From Galbula dea (taxonomy: Eukaryota > Chordata > Aves > Piciformes > Galbulidae): a DNA stretch of 64,000 nt. The stretch spans positions 1 through 64,000 of the forward strand of contig VWZX01000899.1 in NCBI GenBank assembly GCA_013399015.1, written 5' to 3'. The position numbers and the translations under genes were made by a program. This document shows positions 1-10,830 of this stretch, in pieces. The first letter of the stretch is position 1, and the number at the start of each line of letters is the position of its first letter. Under the pieces are notes generated by a model. The model saw nothing but the letters and a program-made list of their open reading frames with translations, was not told where the DNA came from and did no database searches.

Positions 1-1321
1 AAAGAGTAATGAAAGACCAATGATTATCCAGTTTGGAGACCTCTTGCTAAGCAGTGCCTTACCAAGCAGGGTCTTGGTGATGACCCTGCATTTTCTAAAG
101 CAGATTGTTCAGATATACTGCTTTTTTATCTAACAGCTAAGCTAAAATTTGGTTAGAGTGAAGATGAAGTGAACTAACCAGACAGTAAATATTGCAAGAA
201 TAAGCCAAGCTCTCCAACATGAAGAACAAAATGTCCACTGTAGATTTTGGGGTGTTCTGAAACCTTCAGAAGATGTGTGTGGTGCAGTGTTGGTCAGCAG
301 CAGGTAGCTTTCAGCAGTGGTGATTCAGGAGTCTGCCTTCTAGCTTCATCTCCTTCAGGTCAGCCATAAATCTTAGTGACCTGTGAGGAGAAAACTAGAG
401 AGGAGTGCACCACATTAGTAGCTGAGGACAGAAAATCAATGTAAAGTCCTAGTATACTGGCAATCAAGTAACCAACAGGAAACATAATATTTTTTTCCTT
501 GGTGCTCACTGGAAATGCTGAGGTTGCAATAAACTCTGAGAGCAGATCAAGAAAATAATGGGGGAGAGAAGCTCCAGCCTGAAGCCTCAGCAGACAGAAG
601 TGGTGCTGTGATTTGAATGTATGTACTGTGTTTTGAATTTATCTAGTCATGTAGTCTGATCTAAATGTGATTTACATATCTGACCAATAAATAGCATGGC
701 TTTTTGTATAACTTAAGACTATATTCACTGGAGGTGAACACAATAAACTTGAGTCGCTTCAGGGAGCTCCTCAAACTTGTGCGTTTTCCTTAGATCTAGT
801 GTTTAAGAAGCACATGTGCTCACAGATCATTAAAGTCCATGATTTGCCCTTGGCTTGGAGTTCATTTTTATTCCTCTTGTACTTGTGCAGAGACTTTAAG
901 TCTGTGAACAAATGCAGAACTTTTCTAGCTCTCTACCTGGGCATCCAAGGGTGTACAGGATTGTTCTCTACCCATCATACTGAAAAAAGATTCAGGAAAT
1001 TTCTAGTCAAACCAGATCAAGAATCATCGCTTGTGTACATAGCCACTAGCATTATTTCCCTTTACTCTTAGGAATTCTACAACTTGGTCATAGAAGTGAT
1101 ATTTAGGGCTCTTGTGTAGACCTATAGGAGACTAGCTGTCATGATTTGCCTGGTGTAAGTTCTTGATTCAAGACACAAGTAAAACAAAGAAAAACCTAAA
1201 AGAAAACTTGTTCCATAAATCTGCTACGAAATACCATGAATGAACCCTAAAACTAAAAGAGAAATTTTTGTCCTGGCTGGCAGGTAGCACTCAAGGATGA
1301 TATAAGTGCTGGCTTACTGCA
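1..1321. other. Single-copy non-coding stretch
   Basis: I see no gene, RNA gene or recognisable repeat. Short open frames such as the one at 799-1071 have no family motif and look like chance. Composition is AT-rich with few CpGs, as in avian intronic or intergenic DNA. Confidence 0.6.
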
Positions 1322-2100
1322 GCTTGCCCAGCTATAAAGCAAGACAGGGCCAAGTTCTGGGTCCTGTACTTGGGTCACAACAACCTCATGCAATGCTACA
1401 GGCTTGGGAAGGAGTGCTTGGAAAGCTGCCACATGGAAAAGGACCTGGGGGGGTTTTGGTTGAGAGCTGGCTTAACAGGACCAGCAATGTGCCCAGGTGC
1501 CCAAGAAGGCCAACAGCGTCCTCGCTTGCACCAGAAAGAGTATAGCCAGCAGGACTATGGAAGTGATCGTCCTCTTGTACGCAGCACTGATGAGGCTACA
1601 CCTCAAATACTGTGTTCAGTTTTGAGCCCTTCATTACAAGAAGGGCACTGAGGAGCTGCAGCATGTCCAGAGAAGGGCAATGAAGCCGATGAAGGGTCTA
1701 GAGCACAAGTCTTATGAGGAGCAGCTGAGGGATCTGGGGTTGTTTAGCCTGGAGAAAAGGAGGCATGGGAACCTTCTTGCTCTCTGCAACTACCTGAAAG
1801 AAGGTGGAGGGCAGTCTAATCTGCTATGTAACAAGTGATAGGGCAGGGGGAGATGACTTTAAGTTGCACCAAGGAAGGTTTAGGTTGATCATTAGGAAAG
1901 TTTCTTCAGTGAAAGGATTATCAAGTCCTGGAACAGGCTGACAAGTGAAGTGGTGGAGTCACCATCCTTGGAGAGATTCAAAAGACCTGTAGATGTGGTG
2001 CTTTGTGACATGGTTTTTTAGTGACTGAGCAGTGCTGGGTTAATGGTTGGATTTGATCATCTTAAAGGTCTCTTCTAACCAAGAAGATTCTGTGATTCTA
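1322..2100 (+). mobile_element. CR1 LINE 3' fragment
   Basis: This is a 5'-truncated CR1 copy. It begins in ORF2 downstream of the reverse transcriptase core (AKFWVLYLGHNN-type stretch) and runs through the LFSLEKRR block near 1740-1765. It ends at 2099 with the CR1 tail motif gattctgtgattcta. Frameshifts and stops break the frame, so it is a dead copy. The phrase gacaagtgaagtggtggagtcaccatc-like, followed by a goes-to-tail segment, places it in the same subfamily group as the copy at 41.1 kb. Confidence 0.92.
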
Positions 2101-2844
2101 GGGTGGTGAGGTAGTGCATTTCCCCATTCCAAAGTCTGCCTGAGCTGTAGCTCTAAAAATGTAAACAGCTGCAGCCAGACCCACATACTTTGTCAAAGCT
2201 ACACTCATTTATCCCAGCTGAGTTTCTGTCCTTTGAAGTTTGTTTAGATATCGGCATTTTTCCCTATGGTTTTTGGCTTTGCAGATGCCCACTCAGCTCA
2301 GTGACTGGTGTGGTCAGGAGTCTCTAGTAGACACACGAAGCTTGGCTATCTTCTCACTGTGTACTTTGTGTTAACGTACCCTGAAGAGGGGAATCCACTC
2401 AAGAGAGGTCATGGAGAAGCCACCTCTGATGCCTGCTAGGACTTCTCTTGCCCTCACAAATGGCCACTGACCATCTGTCATGGCCCTGCACAGCTTGCAT
2501 CAAACTTAGGGTCAGCCAGCCATGAGCTCAAAACGTAGAGGCATCTCCTCATGGTTGTGCTGTGGAATTAGTAGCCATGAACATTAGAACTGAAAGTTAG
2601 AATTCAGAAGGGCTCATCTGGCATTTTGGAAAACCTGAGACTTTGAGCCAGAATGAGCTGATGTGTGTGCCAGTTGTGGAGAAATAGAAAAAGCTGTCTC
2701 CCAGTTGATTCCTCCACCACTAACAACCTTCCCTAAGTGCATTGCTAGCTAATTTGTCCTTCTGCTTTTACACAAAGTAAAGCATGAATGAGGAGAGCAT
2801 TATGTGGGCTTTATGAGCTCAGAGGAGGGGGTGGAGAGGAAGGA
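2101..2844. other. Single-copy non-coding stretch
   Basis: This lies between a CR1 tail and the probable LTR. I see no open frame of note and no repeat motif. Confidence 0.55.
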
Positions 2845-3665
2845 TGGTGGTTTACAGCAGGAGAGGCTTAACCCCGCAGACATCTACCCATGGATTTTGT
2901 CATCTACTCCTGCTCCTCATGCTGGAAGATCCTGGGAGAAAATTTTGTATGCATGTCGAGGGATGAGGCTGGGCTGACCACCAACCCAATGACAGATGCT
3001 CCCTGTTATCCTCTTTTCCCCCTCCACCACAGGAAGGGAAAGGGGGTAAGAGAGAGACAGACTTGTGGATTGGAAAATAAAACTAAAACTGCTTTAATAA
3101 TAATAATAATGATGATGATGATAAATGAAATATATGCAAATATGTGCCAAACCCAATACTGAACCCAACCCCCCTTGATGGTAATTAAGTCACCACTGAT
3201 ACTGCAGCAGAAGGCCTCAGCAGCAGATGAGTGAGGCTCAGGAGCTGGATCCTGGCACTGGATGCAGGAACCTAGGGATCACTGAAGTGCAGGAGAAAAA
3301 GAGCCAAAAAGGAAGAATAATCTAGCAATCTAGAAAGCTAGCAACCGAGAATAACCTTGCAACCAAGAATAATCATCTAGCAAGGGGGAGCTGACCCCCA
3401 GTTTATATATAGAATATGATGTATTCAGCTGGTCAGTTTGGAGCCACCTGTGCTGTCTGCTCCTCCCTGAAGGTGCAGCCTTTACCCTGCAGCCCCCAAC
3501 ATGAGACAAAAGATTTAGCAGTGACATTTCTTTGCATACCAATCCCTGATAGTAAATCTTAACATTAGGCCTCATTACTGCTAGAAGCTGGCTGTGTCTA
3601 TGAAAACATGCTGTTAGTTTCAGAAAGTGCAGTTTCTCAGAGGAGTTATAACTAAGAAGTAATCA
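2845..3665 (+). mobile_element. Probable ERVL-type solo LTR
   Basis: The block resembles avian ERVL long terminal repeats in layout. It has an early aaccccgcagac segment near 2869-2882, then a purine-rich stretch and acttgtggattgg near 3061. A TAA/TGA microsatellite follows at 3095-3123, and further on come the segments agctggatcctgg and gatgcaggaacc. An AATAAA lies at 3076-3081. No internal retroviral gene flanks it on either side, so a solo LTR left by recombination is most likely. The ends and orientation are approximate. I did not find a clean target-site duplication. Confidence 0.6.
3095..3123. repeat. TAA/TGA microsatellite inside the LTR
   Basis: About five TAA units run directly into four TGA units. 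The switch of unit suggests a point change that spread through part of the array. A TAA-rich tract at this position is typical of avian ERVL LTRs. Confidence 0.9.
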
Positions 3666-3669
3666 CACA

Positions 3670-3914
3670 CAATCACAGAATCATTATGGTTGGAAAGGAC
3701 CCTCAAGATCATCTAGTCCAACCGATAGCCCTACACTACTCTTTATCCCTAAATCATCCCCTGAAGAACCACATCAATCCTCTTCTTAAAAACCTCCAGG
3801 GATGGTGACTCCACCACCTCCCTGGGCAGCCTACTCCAATATCTCACCACTCTTTACTTCTTCAGTAAAGAAATTCTTCCTAATACCTAATCTAAACCTA
3901 CCCTGGCACAACAG
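3670..3914 (-). mobile_element. CR1 LINE 3' end, inverted
   Basis: Read on the minus strand this is a CR1 3' terminus. The tail lies at 3670-3690 (cacagaatcattatggttgg), followed by catctagtccaacc and the complement of the [13 protein letters not shown] region near 3790-3850. It is truncated near 3914. It directly abuts the end of the LTR. Confidence 0.92.
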
Positions 3915-4854
3915 AGTTAGTTCTGTTCTAACATAAAGCAGGACAACGAGGAAAACATTCATTTTTATGTTGACTGTGGATTCAACCATGTTTTCCTGGA
4001 GATGAGCTGTTAATAGACATGGGAATTTATCCAAGTTCTTTTATCTGGTGCAGATAATCCCTTAGATTACTTCTTTCCTCTCTTCCTGTTACTAGAAGTT
4101 AAATACCTTTGAGAGAAGCCCCTTCCCTTGCCCTTACCCCAAATGTACACCTACATTCTCATAAAGACTATGTTCCTTACACAAAGATCATGTGTCTTGC
4201 TTCCAGTTTTGGTTTTCTTCTTTATTTTCTAATTTAGCTTATTAACCAGATACTTGTTCTATCTCCTCATTACATGAGGAGGTAATGTTCTTTCTAAAGA
4301 AATTAAGAGGCAAATACCAAGCCTGTCTACTGTGAGTTTGTCCCTGAAGAAATATTTTACAATGAACTAAAAATTACACAGAGTCCTATAAAAAACCAGA
4401 AATGTAAATTAGATTTATGTTTATCCCTTCAGGAAAAAAGTAACAATCAAGGGCAGTTGTATGTTTTAACTAAGTTTAGGATACTGAATGAAACAACTGT
4501 TGGTATTTAATATTGCTTTGTTGACTTTTTGACACATCAGTGCTTTTGGAAACTAACTAACTTTTTTCAGTGGAGATTTCTGGGTATGAAGTGCTGCTGC
4601 AATGATTAAAATTGCTGCTGCTCACTTAGAGAACAGGCACAAAAAGGGCATAAATGTATGTGTAAAAATTTTAGCAATGATCCCACTTACTAAACTTCTT
4701 AAGGGTCTTTCAGCCATGTCTTTCTGCAAGATCTGGTTTTGTGTGCCATATTTCAATGAAGTACCTATTCTAGACTATTTGGGCACAGCTTGAAAGGAGA
4801 AAAGAAGATCTAACACTTTAGGTATACAGCTGATTGGAAATTGTGCATTTGTCA
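3915..4854. other. Single-copy non-coding stretch
   Basis: Nothing recognisable. Frames at 3831-4034 (-) and 4602-4793 (+) have no motifs; the first runs into the neighbouring CR1. Confidence 0.55.
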
Positions 4855-5035
4855 GTGAGTCATGGCTGAGGTGGGAACTAGTAACAAGGAGCCTGGGTCT
4901 GGTGGTATTTGGTATTTTCACTGGTGACTTGGATGATGGAGTAGAAAGAATGCACTGACACAGGTTGCCCAGAGAGGTCATAGGCCATCCAGTTCTCACT
5001 GAAGTCAATAGCCATCTCGTGATATGTTGTGGCTT
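4855..5035 (+). mobile_element. Internally deleted CR1 relic
   Basis: A segment near 4917-4950 reads tggtgacttggatgatggagt, the DNA of the CR1 RT block (I/T)NDLDDGVE that precedes the FADD motif. About ten bases later the sequence becomes actgacacaggttgcccagag, the 3'-terminal HWHRLPRE block. Several hundred bases of ORF2 are missing between them. The tail beyond 5000 is eroded. It is a short old copy; the identification rests on these two blocks in the correct order. Confidence 0.55.
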
Positions 5036-5194
5036 GGTACTTCTGTATGTGATCCCTGAACTAGATGGGAACTATAGTATGAGACACAAGCATTGCTCTT
5101 TTTGAGACAGGTCTTGAGACTATCTAGGCTAAGGGAAATCTTTTCTACCCACAAAAGTCCTAGTTTCCTATAATATCTGTGTCAACAATATTAA
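5036..5194. other. Single-copy gap between two LINE relics
   Basis: No clear feature. It may contain eroded CR1 or upstream RT sequence that I cannot align by eye. Confidence 0.4.
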
Positions 5195-5640
5195 AGCTAG
5201 AATGTTACACTGATGACTTTGTTCCATTGACTGTACAGCTCAGTCAGTACATATAAAATTGCAGGATGCATTTAATGCAATTCAATTAGATTTAATTGAA
5301 TTAAAACTATTATTAAATTCAGCCAAAGGTAAGTCTATGGAATTCTTTTCTAATAACTCAAAAAGCTCAAGTCTGGATGAGTTTAAAATAATAATCCTTC
5401 AAGAGAATATGATTGAATAAGTAAGAACATACAAACATTTAGAAGTCCAGCTAGATATGAAACTGAACTTTATATATCACATAAATCAGTCATTAGAGAA
5501 ATGGAAATCAATTTGGGAGGGTTTGCTCAACCTAATTTTTGATCTGCTTTTAAGTATTTAAAGAAAGATTGATTCTGTGCCATTTTAATTGGCTTAATCC
5601 AGCTAAGTATGGAGGCCCCTGTGTTAAAGTAACAAAACAT
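5195..5640 (+). pseudogene. Ancient L2/CR1-group reverse transcriptase relic
   Basis: Position 5206 starts YTDDFVP, a Y-x-D-D catalytic motif of reverse transcriptases. After one frameshift near 5255 the frame continues KLQDAFNAIQLDLIELKLLL, then NSAKGKSMEFF. After an in-frame stop at 5417 it continues VRTYKHLEVQLDMKLNF and IYHINQSLEKW. The order DD, LN-x-x-K-(G/T)-K, then YKxLGVxLDxKLxFxxHI is the thumb-side signature of non-LTR elements in the L2/CR1/Rex1 group. It differs clearly from the avian CR1 copies here, which read FADDTKL and EKDLGVLVDxKL. At least three lesions make it inactive. The exact family is uncertain. Confidence 0.65.
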
Positions 5641-8274
5641 TCTTTATCATCTGGCCATAGGGAAAACTCTTAGAGCTGTTTCCCTAAGTTATAGCAGTCC
5701 CTGACACTGAATGAAGACCTTATATCTTGTATTTCCTAAACCAGCATTTTAAGCAGTTGCTTCACTACCGTTTCTTGAGACTTCCAAACACCCTGGCCTA
5801 AACAGTCACTGTTTTCAGCCAACTCTTCTTGTCCTTCCTTTCTCTCTCTTAATGTTTTCTCTGTTGAAGACAAATAGTGGGACAGGTGGATAACAGCAAA
5901 ATTAGTTAAGACTACTTCAACCCTGAGGTTTTTTTTCTATGGAGGCAGAAAGGCAATTAGGAATCATTCGCTGTGCTGTCGTGAGATTGCAGGTTTTATC
6001 TACTGGTTGTTACAGTCACCAGCAAGGTAAACATGCACTAATCAATACCAAACAGTGCCAGATGTTGCCTTTTTTCCCTTGTATATCAAGCAGGGTGAGT
6101 TGCTTTATGTCTTCTGTAGCCAACTATGTTAAGTATAGCTTGCTTGCTGGCTTGCAAGTCTCCGATACGGCATGGGCATAGGGCTGGTGGAAATGGCCTG
6201 GGTGTGAAAAGAAGAGGTGAAACCTCTCAAGCCTCGGACAAAGCCTGTCTCCTGGGTAGGTGTACAAGGTGTGTACCAGTAAAACTGTGTTCCAGCAATT
6301 ACTAGTGTATGACCTTGCGATGTAGTCACTGGAAAACTAATTTAGCTGTGGCTTTGGTTGAATGTTCATGGAATTGGTTTCCTAAAAACCATAAAAGAGT
6401 CTGAAAGGCTCTAAACTTGATTTACAACACTTCTACTATACAGACTATATTTGTGTAACCTTCATCATTCTGCTGCTAAGACAGTGTTTGACTGGTCCTG
6501 CCCTTGTGCTAGTTGCACAGGATCACACGTGGCTATATTAGATCCAATTTTTTTGGCAAACCAGAATGGTTTCCCCTGTAGATGGCTCTGTTTTCCTGTA
6601 CAATTTTGGGACTGCTGTTGTTTTAGAAAACACCACATAAATGACAGCTCTGGGGCTTTCTTTTCCCCTTCCAGTGGGTGTTAGTGTTTAGAAAGCAATC
6701 ATTGGAATTGCATATTCTTTAACACATGGCTCTTTAGATAGCTGAACTATCAATAATCAGCCACTTCCCACAAAAAAAATGTTGTGCCTGATTTGTGACT
6801 AAAGTTTCAGAGAAAAGGCTCAGCTTGAGTGCCTAGGAATTGCTGTTTGATAAGCCCTGGGCTGCAGCAGCTGGTATCAAGGTTCTGATCTGAGGGATGA
6901 GGGTCTGCCATGGTTTCCATGTTATATCTTTCAACCTGCCCTGGGTTTTGGCACTACCAATGGCATCTCCTGTGGCACTAGGTGCTTGGGATTAGGCAAT
7001 TGGAGTAAACCCAGAGCTTCAGCTTTTTGTGTGTGTGCAAAATGACATCTTTCTGTTTAAGAAAAAGAGAGGAAGAGTTTTCACTGATTATATTCTTAGC
7101 ACCTGCAGACCAGAAGCTGTTGGTGTGGGATGAACTGGCATTGTAACTGCTCGCCCTTAGCAAATCTTAAGTATCTACTTGGGTGCTGCATCTCTCTGGG
7201 CCCAACATCACAGGTGCCCTGGCATGGCATGGCAACCAGGCTCAAGGAGGCAGGTCCCAGTTGAAGAGGTTTAAAGAAGAAGATAATTGTGAATCATCTG
7301 GACAGAGAGACTATAATGTTTAAAGTATGGAGTTTAACAACAGAATCTGAACCCTAAAGCAAAAGTGATGATGGTGGTGGGACCTTTCTGGGGTACAGAA
7401 CACACACTGTCCAAATGCAGACAGAGAGCTATGATACCTGGAAATAATTCCTCCTAAGCCACAGCTGAGTTACATCAGAACACCTTTGTTTTGTGCTGCT
7501 TGTTGGTGGTAGAAGTTATCCTACATTGGGGCTAGCAACCTACCTGATCTCACCTAGCCCCCCTGCCTGCTAAAAAAAAAAATTGAACCCCAAAATATTT
7601 TGGAGAGATAAGAAAGCTCTGACAACTCTTAAACTCCTGAACTGTACACAGCATTTTGGTATTGACGTTATACTGAGCTATCCTTTCAATGCTTGCATGA
7701 ATTTCTATCTGTTCAGCAAATGTGATAACTCAGAGATACTGAAACTGGAGATAATCTTCTCTAGTTTCCATCAACAGCAGGAACCCAAGCTGGCAGTGCT
7801 GAGTGAGCTGCTCACGCTGAGTTCTGGGAGTCCCTCTTGTGAGCTCCTGACTGTGACCCATCTCCATAAAGAGGAAATGAATTCACCAACCCACAATTAT
7901 TGAGAAGAAAGTTGGCAGAAAGTGCTATGGGAAGGTCTAGTAAGGTCACCTGAAGCACACTGTGGGCATCAGCATTAGAAAGGTATGTGTGGGATGGAAC
8001 CGACTACAGTTCCAAACTAATTGTGACTGTAAAACCAGCCCTGAGCTGGGGTATGCCCCAGAGGCTTGCCCCAAATACATAATGTATTTGAGGCTGAGCT
8101 TGGTGCCTATTGGTTGTAAATATTGCTACTTATAAAGATAATTCCAGAGGCACTGTTTTCCTGATAAATCTGCACCAGATAAGAAAGAATAGATAATAGA
8201 AGAAACTTTGTTGTCTAAACAATGCAAGACTTTCTAAAGATTAAAGTATTGTAAATTACATGTTACCTTTAAAT
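5641..8274. other. Single-copy non-coding stretch
   Basis: No gene or recognisable repeat. The first 200 bases may still hold eroded sequence of the upstream RT relic. Short frames at 5939-6181, 6451-6684 and 7583-7903 carry no motif and lack coding-like CpG or codon features. Confidence 0.55.
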
Positions 8275-8660
8275 GAATACCTAGAGAGACCTGGATACCC
8301 AAGAACTTTTCAGAAAGGGCAAAGCAAATTATTAGAGGTTGGAGAGTATCCCATAACAGGAGAGATTAAAAAGATTATAGCTATTTAGTGTAGTAAAGAC
8401 ACTAATAAGAAGTGACATGACAAAGGTATATAAAATAATGTATGTCACAAAGAAGGTCAGCAGGTGCTCCTATTTATCCTGTCTTGTGAAAGAGGCACAG
8501 GAGGATACCTAATTAAATTAAAAGGCAATAAATTTAAAACTGGTAAAGAAAATACCCTTTTATGTCACATATGGTTAATCTGTGGAACTCACTGCCACAA
8601 TAAATTATGGAGGTAAAGAGTTTTAGTTGAATTCAAAAGTTCTATTAGATAAATAAAAAA
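8275..8660 (+). mobile_element. Old CR1-group LINE relic
   Basis: The order of segments follows the 3' ORF2 region of old amniote CR1 elements, the kind common in turtles and crocodiles. It reads gagattaaaaagattatagc, then a degenerate VYKIM segment (aaggtatataaaataatgta), then aaattaaaaggcaataaatttaaaac. The next pieces are tatgtcacatatggttaatc and tgtggaactcactgccacaa. This corresponds to the block from LFSLEKR-type sequence through LWNSLP. It is far more diverged than the other copies and has no avian-type tail, so it probably predates birds. Confidence 0.6.
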
Positions 8661-9139
8661 AGACAGAATTGTCAAAAACATCCAGGTTCTGTTTTTAGAA
8701 GTAACCTAGGATCTTTTGCAGAAAGAAATGTAAGCACCATGCCAAACATGTTAAACACTTGCTGGATAATACATAGACCATCCTTCCAGCAGGGGCCAGA
8801 CTGCCAAGTCTTGCCCTTGCATTTTTCAATTAAAGAATTAGGATTTTTTTTTATTATTATTATTAAGCAGAACATTTGAAGCAAGGAAATGTTCCATTTA
8901 GTGGGAAGCTCTGGGATGAGGTGTGCTGAGGGCCACAGGTTCCTCTCAGTCAGAGGAGGGATTTAGGCTTAGGTCTGTAGGCAGCATCTTTACTATGTTC
9001 CTGGGTTGCCATTCCCCTTGTTGTAATCTATAGGCTGCCATAGGACAACTTTATTTCTTGGGGGGCCTCATACTGCTGATGTATATAGGTGTGATCTTGG
9101 CATCTCAGTCTTCTCCTTCTCCCCTCCTTGATGCCCTTG
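8661..9139. other. Single-copy stretch with a short TTA run
   Basis: This holds a T-run merging into (TTA)n at about 8844-8865 and otherwise nothing recognisable. Confidence 0.55.
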
Positions 9140-9617
9140 GCTCACCAGTGCAAAATAACCAAGAAACTACTGGAAAGAGTCCAGTGGAGGCTGCAGAGAT
9201 GATGAAGAGACTGGAGCATCTCTCCTATGAGGAAAGGCTGAGACACCTGTGGTTGTTTAGCCTGGAGAAGAGAAGACTGAGAGGAGCTCTTATCAATATC
9301 TAAAGGGTGGGTGTCAAAAGGACTGGAGACAGACTCTTCAGTGGTGCCTAGTGCTGGGACAAGGGGCAAAAAGGACAAACTTTAACACAGGAAGTTCCAC
9401 CTAAACATAAGGAAAACCTTCTCTCCTTTGAGGGTGACAAGTGCTGGACCAGGCTGCCCAGAGAGGTTGTGCAGTTGCCTTCTCTGGAGAGATTCCAAAT
9501 CCACCTGTATGTGTTCCTGTGCAACCTGCTCTAGGTGAAGCTGCTTTAGCAGGGGGGTTGGACTAGGTGATTCCCAGAGATCCCTTCTGACCCCTACCAT
9601 TCTGTGATTCTGTGAAG
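9140..9617 (+). mobile_element. CR1 LINE 3' fragment
   Basis: The copy opens near the VQxR block. It encodes LEHLSYEERLRHLWLFSLEK in frame, then degenerates, and ends at 9600-9617 with ccattctgtgattctgtgaa. Its 3' section (gcagttgccttctctggaga, then gctctaggtgaagctgcttt) matches the subfamily of the copies at 33.2 and 52.4 kb. With the next element it forms a tail-to-tail pair. Confidence 0.93.
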
Positions 9618-9907
9618 TACCTGTATTGCATTGTATTGTATTTTTGCTGTTTATAATTGGTTTTGCTATCTTGGTTCTTTACTGGAGCTTGTCAGATAAG
9701 TCTTCTAAAAATAAGCTTTGAGTGTTTAAGTAAGCTTTTTAGAAAACTCTAAATGAGACTTTCACTGAGATATCCTTGCTATTCCAATGGAGTAATGAGA
9801 CAACTGAGGAATAGCAGGAAATGTGAGAATCATAGAATTGCCAGAGTTGGAAGGGACCTCCAAGATCACCTAGTTCCAACCCCCCTGCCTGGCAGGGATA
9901 CCATCCA

Positions 9908-10786
9908 CTAGACCAGGTTGCCCAGAGCCCCATCAAGCCTTGTCTTAAAAGCTTCCAGGGATGGGGCTTCCACAACCTCTCTGGGCAACCTGCTCCAGTG
10001 TCTCACCACCCTAACAGTGAAGAACTTCCTCCTAATGTCTAATCTAAATCTACCCTCCTTTAGCTTACATCCATTTCCCCTGGTTCTGTCACTACCTGAC
10101 CTCCTAAAAAGTCCCTCACCAGCTTTCTTGCAGGCCCCCTTCAGATACTGGAAGGCCACAACGAGGTCTTCTCGGAGCCTTCTTTTCTCCAGACTGAATA
10201 ACCCCAACTCTCTCAGTCTGTCCTCATAGGAGAGGTGCTCCAGTCCACTGATCATTCTTGTGGCCCTTCTCTGGACTTGCTCCAGCACCCCCATATCCCT
10301 CTTGTAATAGGGGCTCCATAACTGGACACAGTATTCCAGGTGGGGTCTCCCGAGTGCAGNTAACTGGACACAGTATTCCAGGTGGGGTCTCCCGAGTGCA
10401 GAGTAGAGGGGGAGAATCACCTCCCTCGACCTGCTGGCCATGCTTCTCTTGATGCAGCCTAGGATATGGTTGGCTTTCTGGGCTGCAAGCACACACTGGT
10501 GCCTCATGTTGAGCTTCTCATTCGCCGACACCCCCAAGTCTCTTTCCTCAGGGCTGTTCTCAAGACACTTTTCAAAGAGCCTGTATCGGTGCTTGGGATT
10601 GCCCTGACCCAGATGTATGACCTTGCACTTGATCTTGTTGGACATCATGAGGTTGGCATGGGCCCACCTCTCCAGCCTGTCCAGGTCCCTCTGGATGGCA
10701 TCCCTCCCCTCCAGCTTATCAACCGTACCACATAGCTTGGTGTCATTGGCAAACTTGCTGAGGAAGCGCTCAATGCCACCGTCCAT
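9908..10786 (-). pseudogene. CR1 ORF2 C-terminal remnant
   Basis: This open frame of 292 codons is the C-terminal part of the CR1 ORF2 polyprotein. In order it shows FANDTKLCG at residues 13-21, where active CR1 copies have [71 protein letters not shown]; and [16 protein letters not shown]. Full ORF2 is about 900-1000 residues, so under a third remains. The second aspartate of the catalytic pair region is altered and the endonuclease is missing, so it cannot mobilise itself. A 14-codon repeat around an undefined residue is explained by the N seam at 10360. It is transposon-derived, not a host gene. Confidence 0.9.
10319..10401. other. 41-bp direct repeat around a single N
   Basis: The 41 bases at 10319-10359 recur exactly at 10361-10401, separated by one N at 10360. 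Removing one copy plus the N restores the normal CR1 peptide order through [11 protein letters not shown]. This is what an unmerged overlap between two contig ends would produce. Confidence 0.95.
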
Positions 10787-10830
10787 GAATACAGAAACAA
10801 CTTCCTCAGGACTATTCTTGTTTTAGATAT

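Larger units (their letters stand above)
9826..10830 (-). mobile_element. Longest CR1 copy, inverted
   Basis: On the minus strand this copy runs from just upstream of the RT catalytic motif to the tail at 9826-9850 (atcatagaattgccagagtt complement). It is the least decayed CR1 here and keeps an almost uninterrupted ORF2 C-terminus. The 5' truncation point is near 10810-10830. A single N at 10360 sits between two identical 41-bp segments. The 5' part of the element, with ORF1, the endonuclease and most of the RT, is absent. Confidence 0.95.

Noticed and set aside
2845..3665. Full endogenous retrovirus around the LTR
   Set aside because: No gag, pol or env-like frames lie on either side and there is no second LTR.
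9908..10786. 292-codon open frame as a host gene
   Set aside because: Its peptide is CR1 ORF2 throughout and the frame ends with the element. It also contains the N seam.
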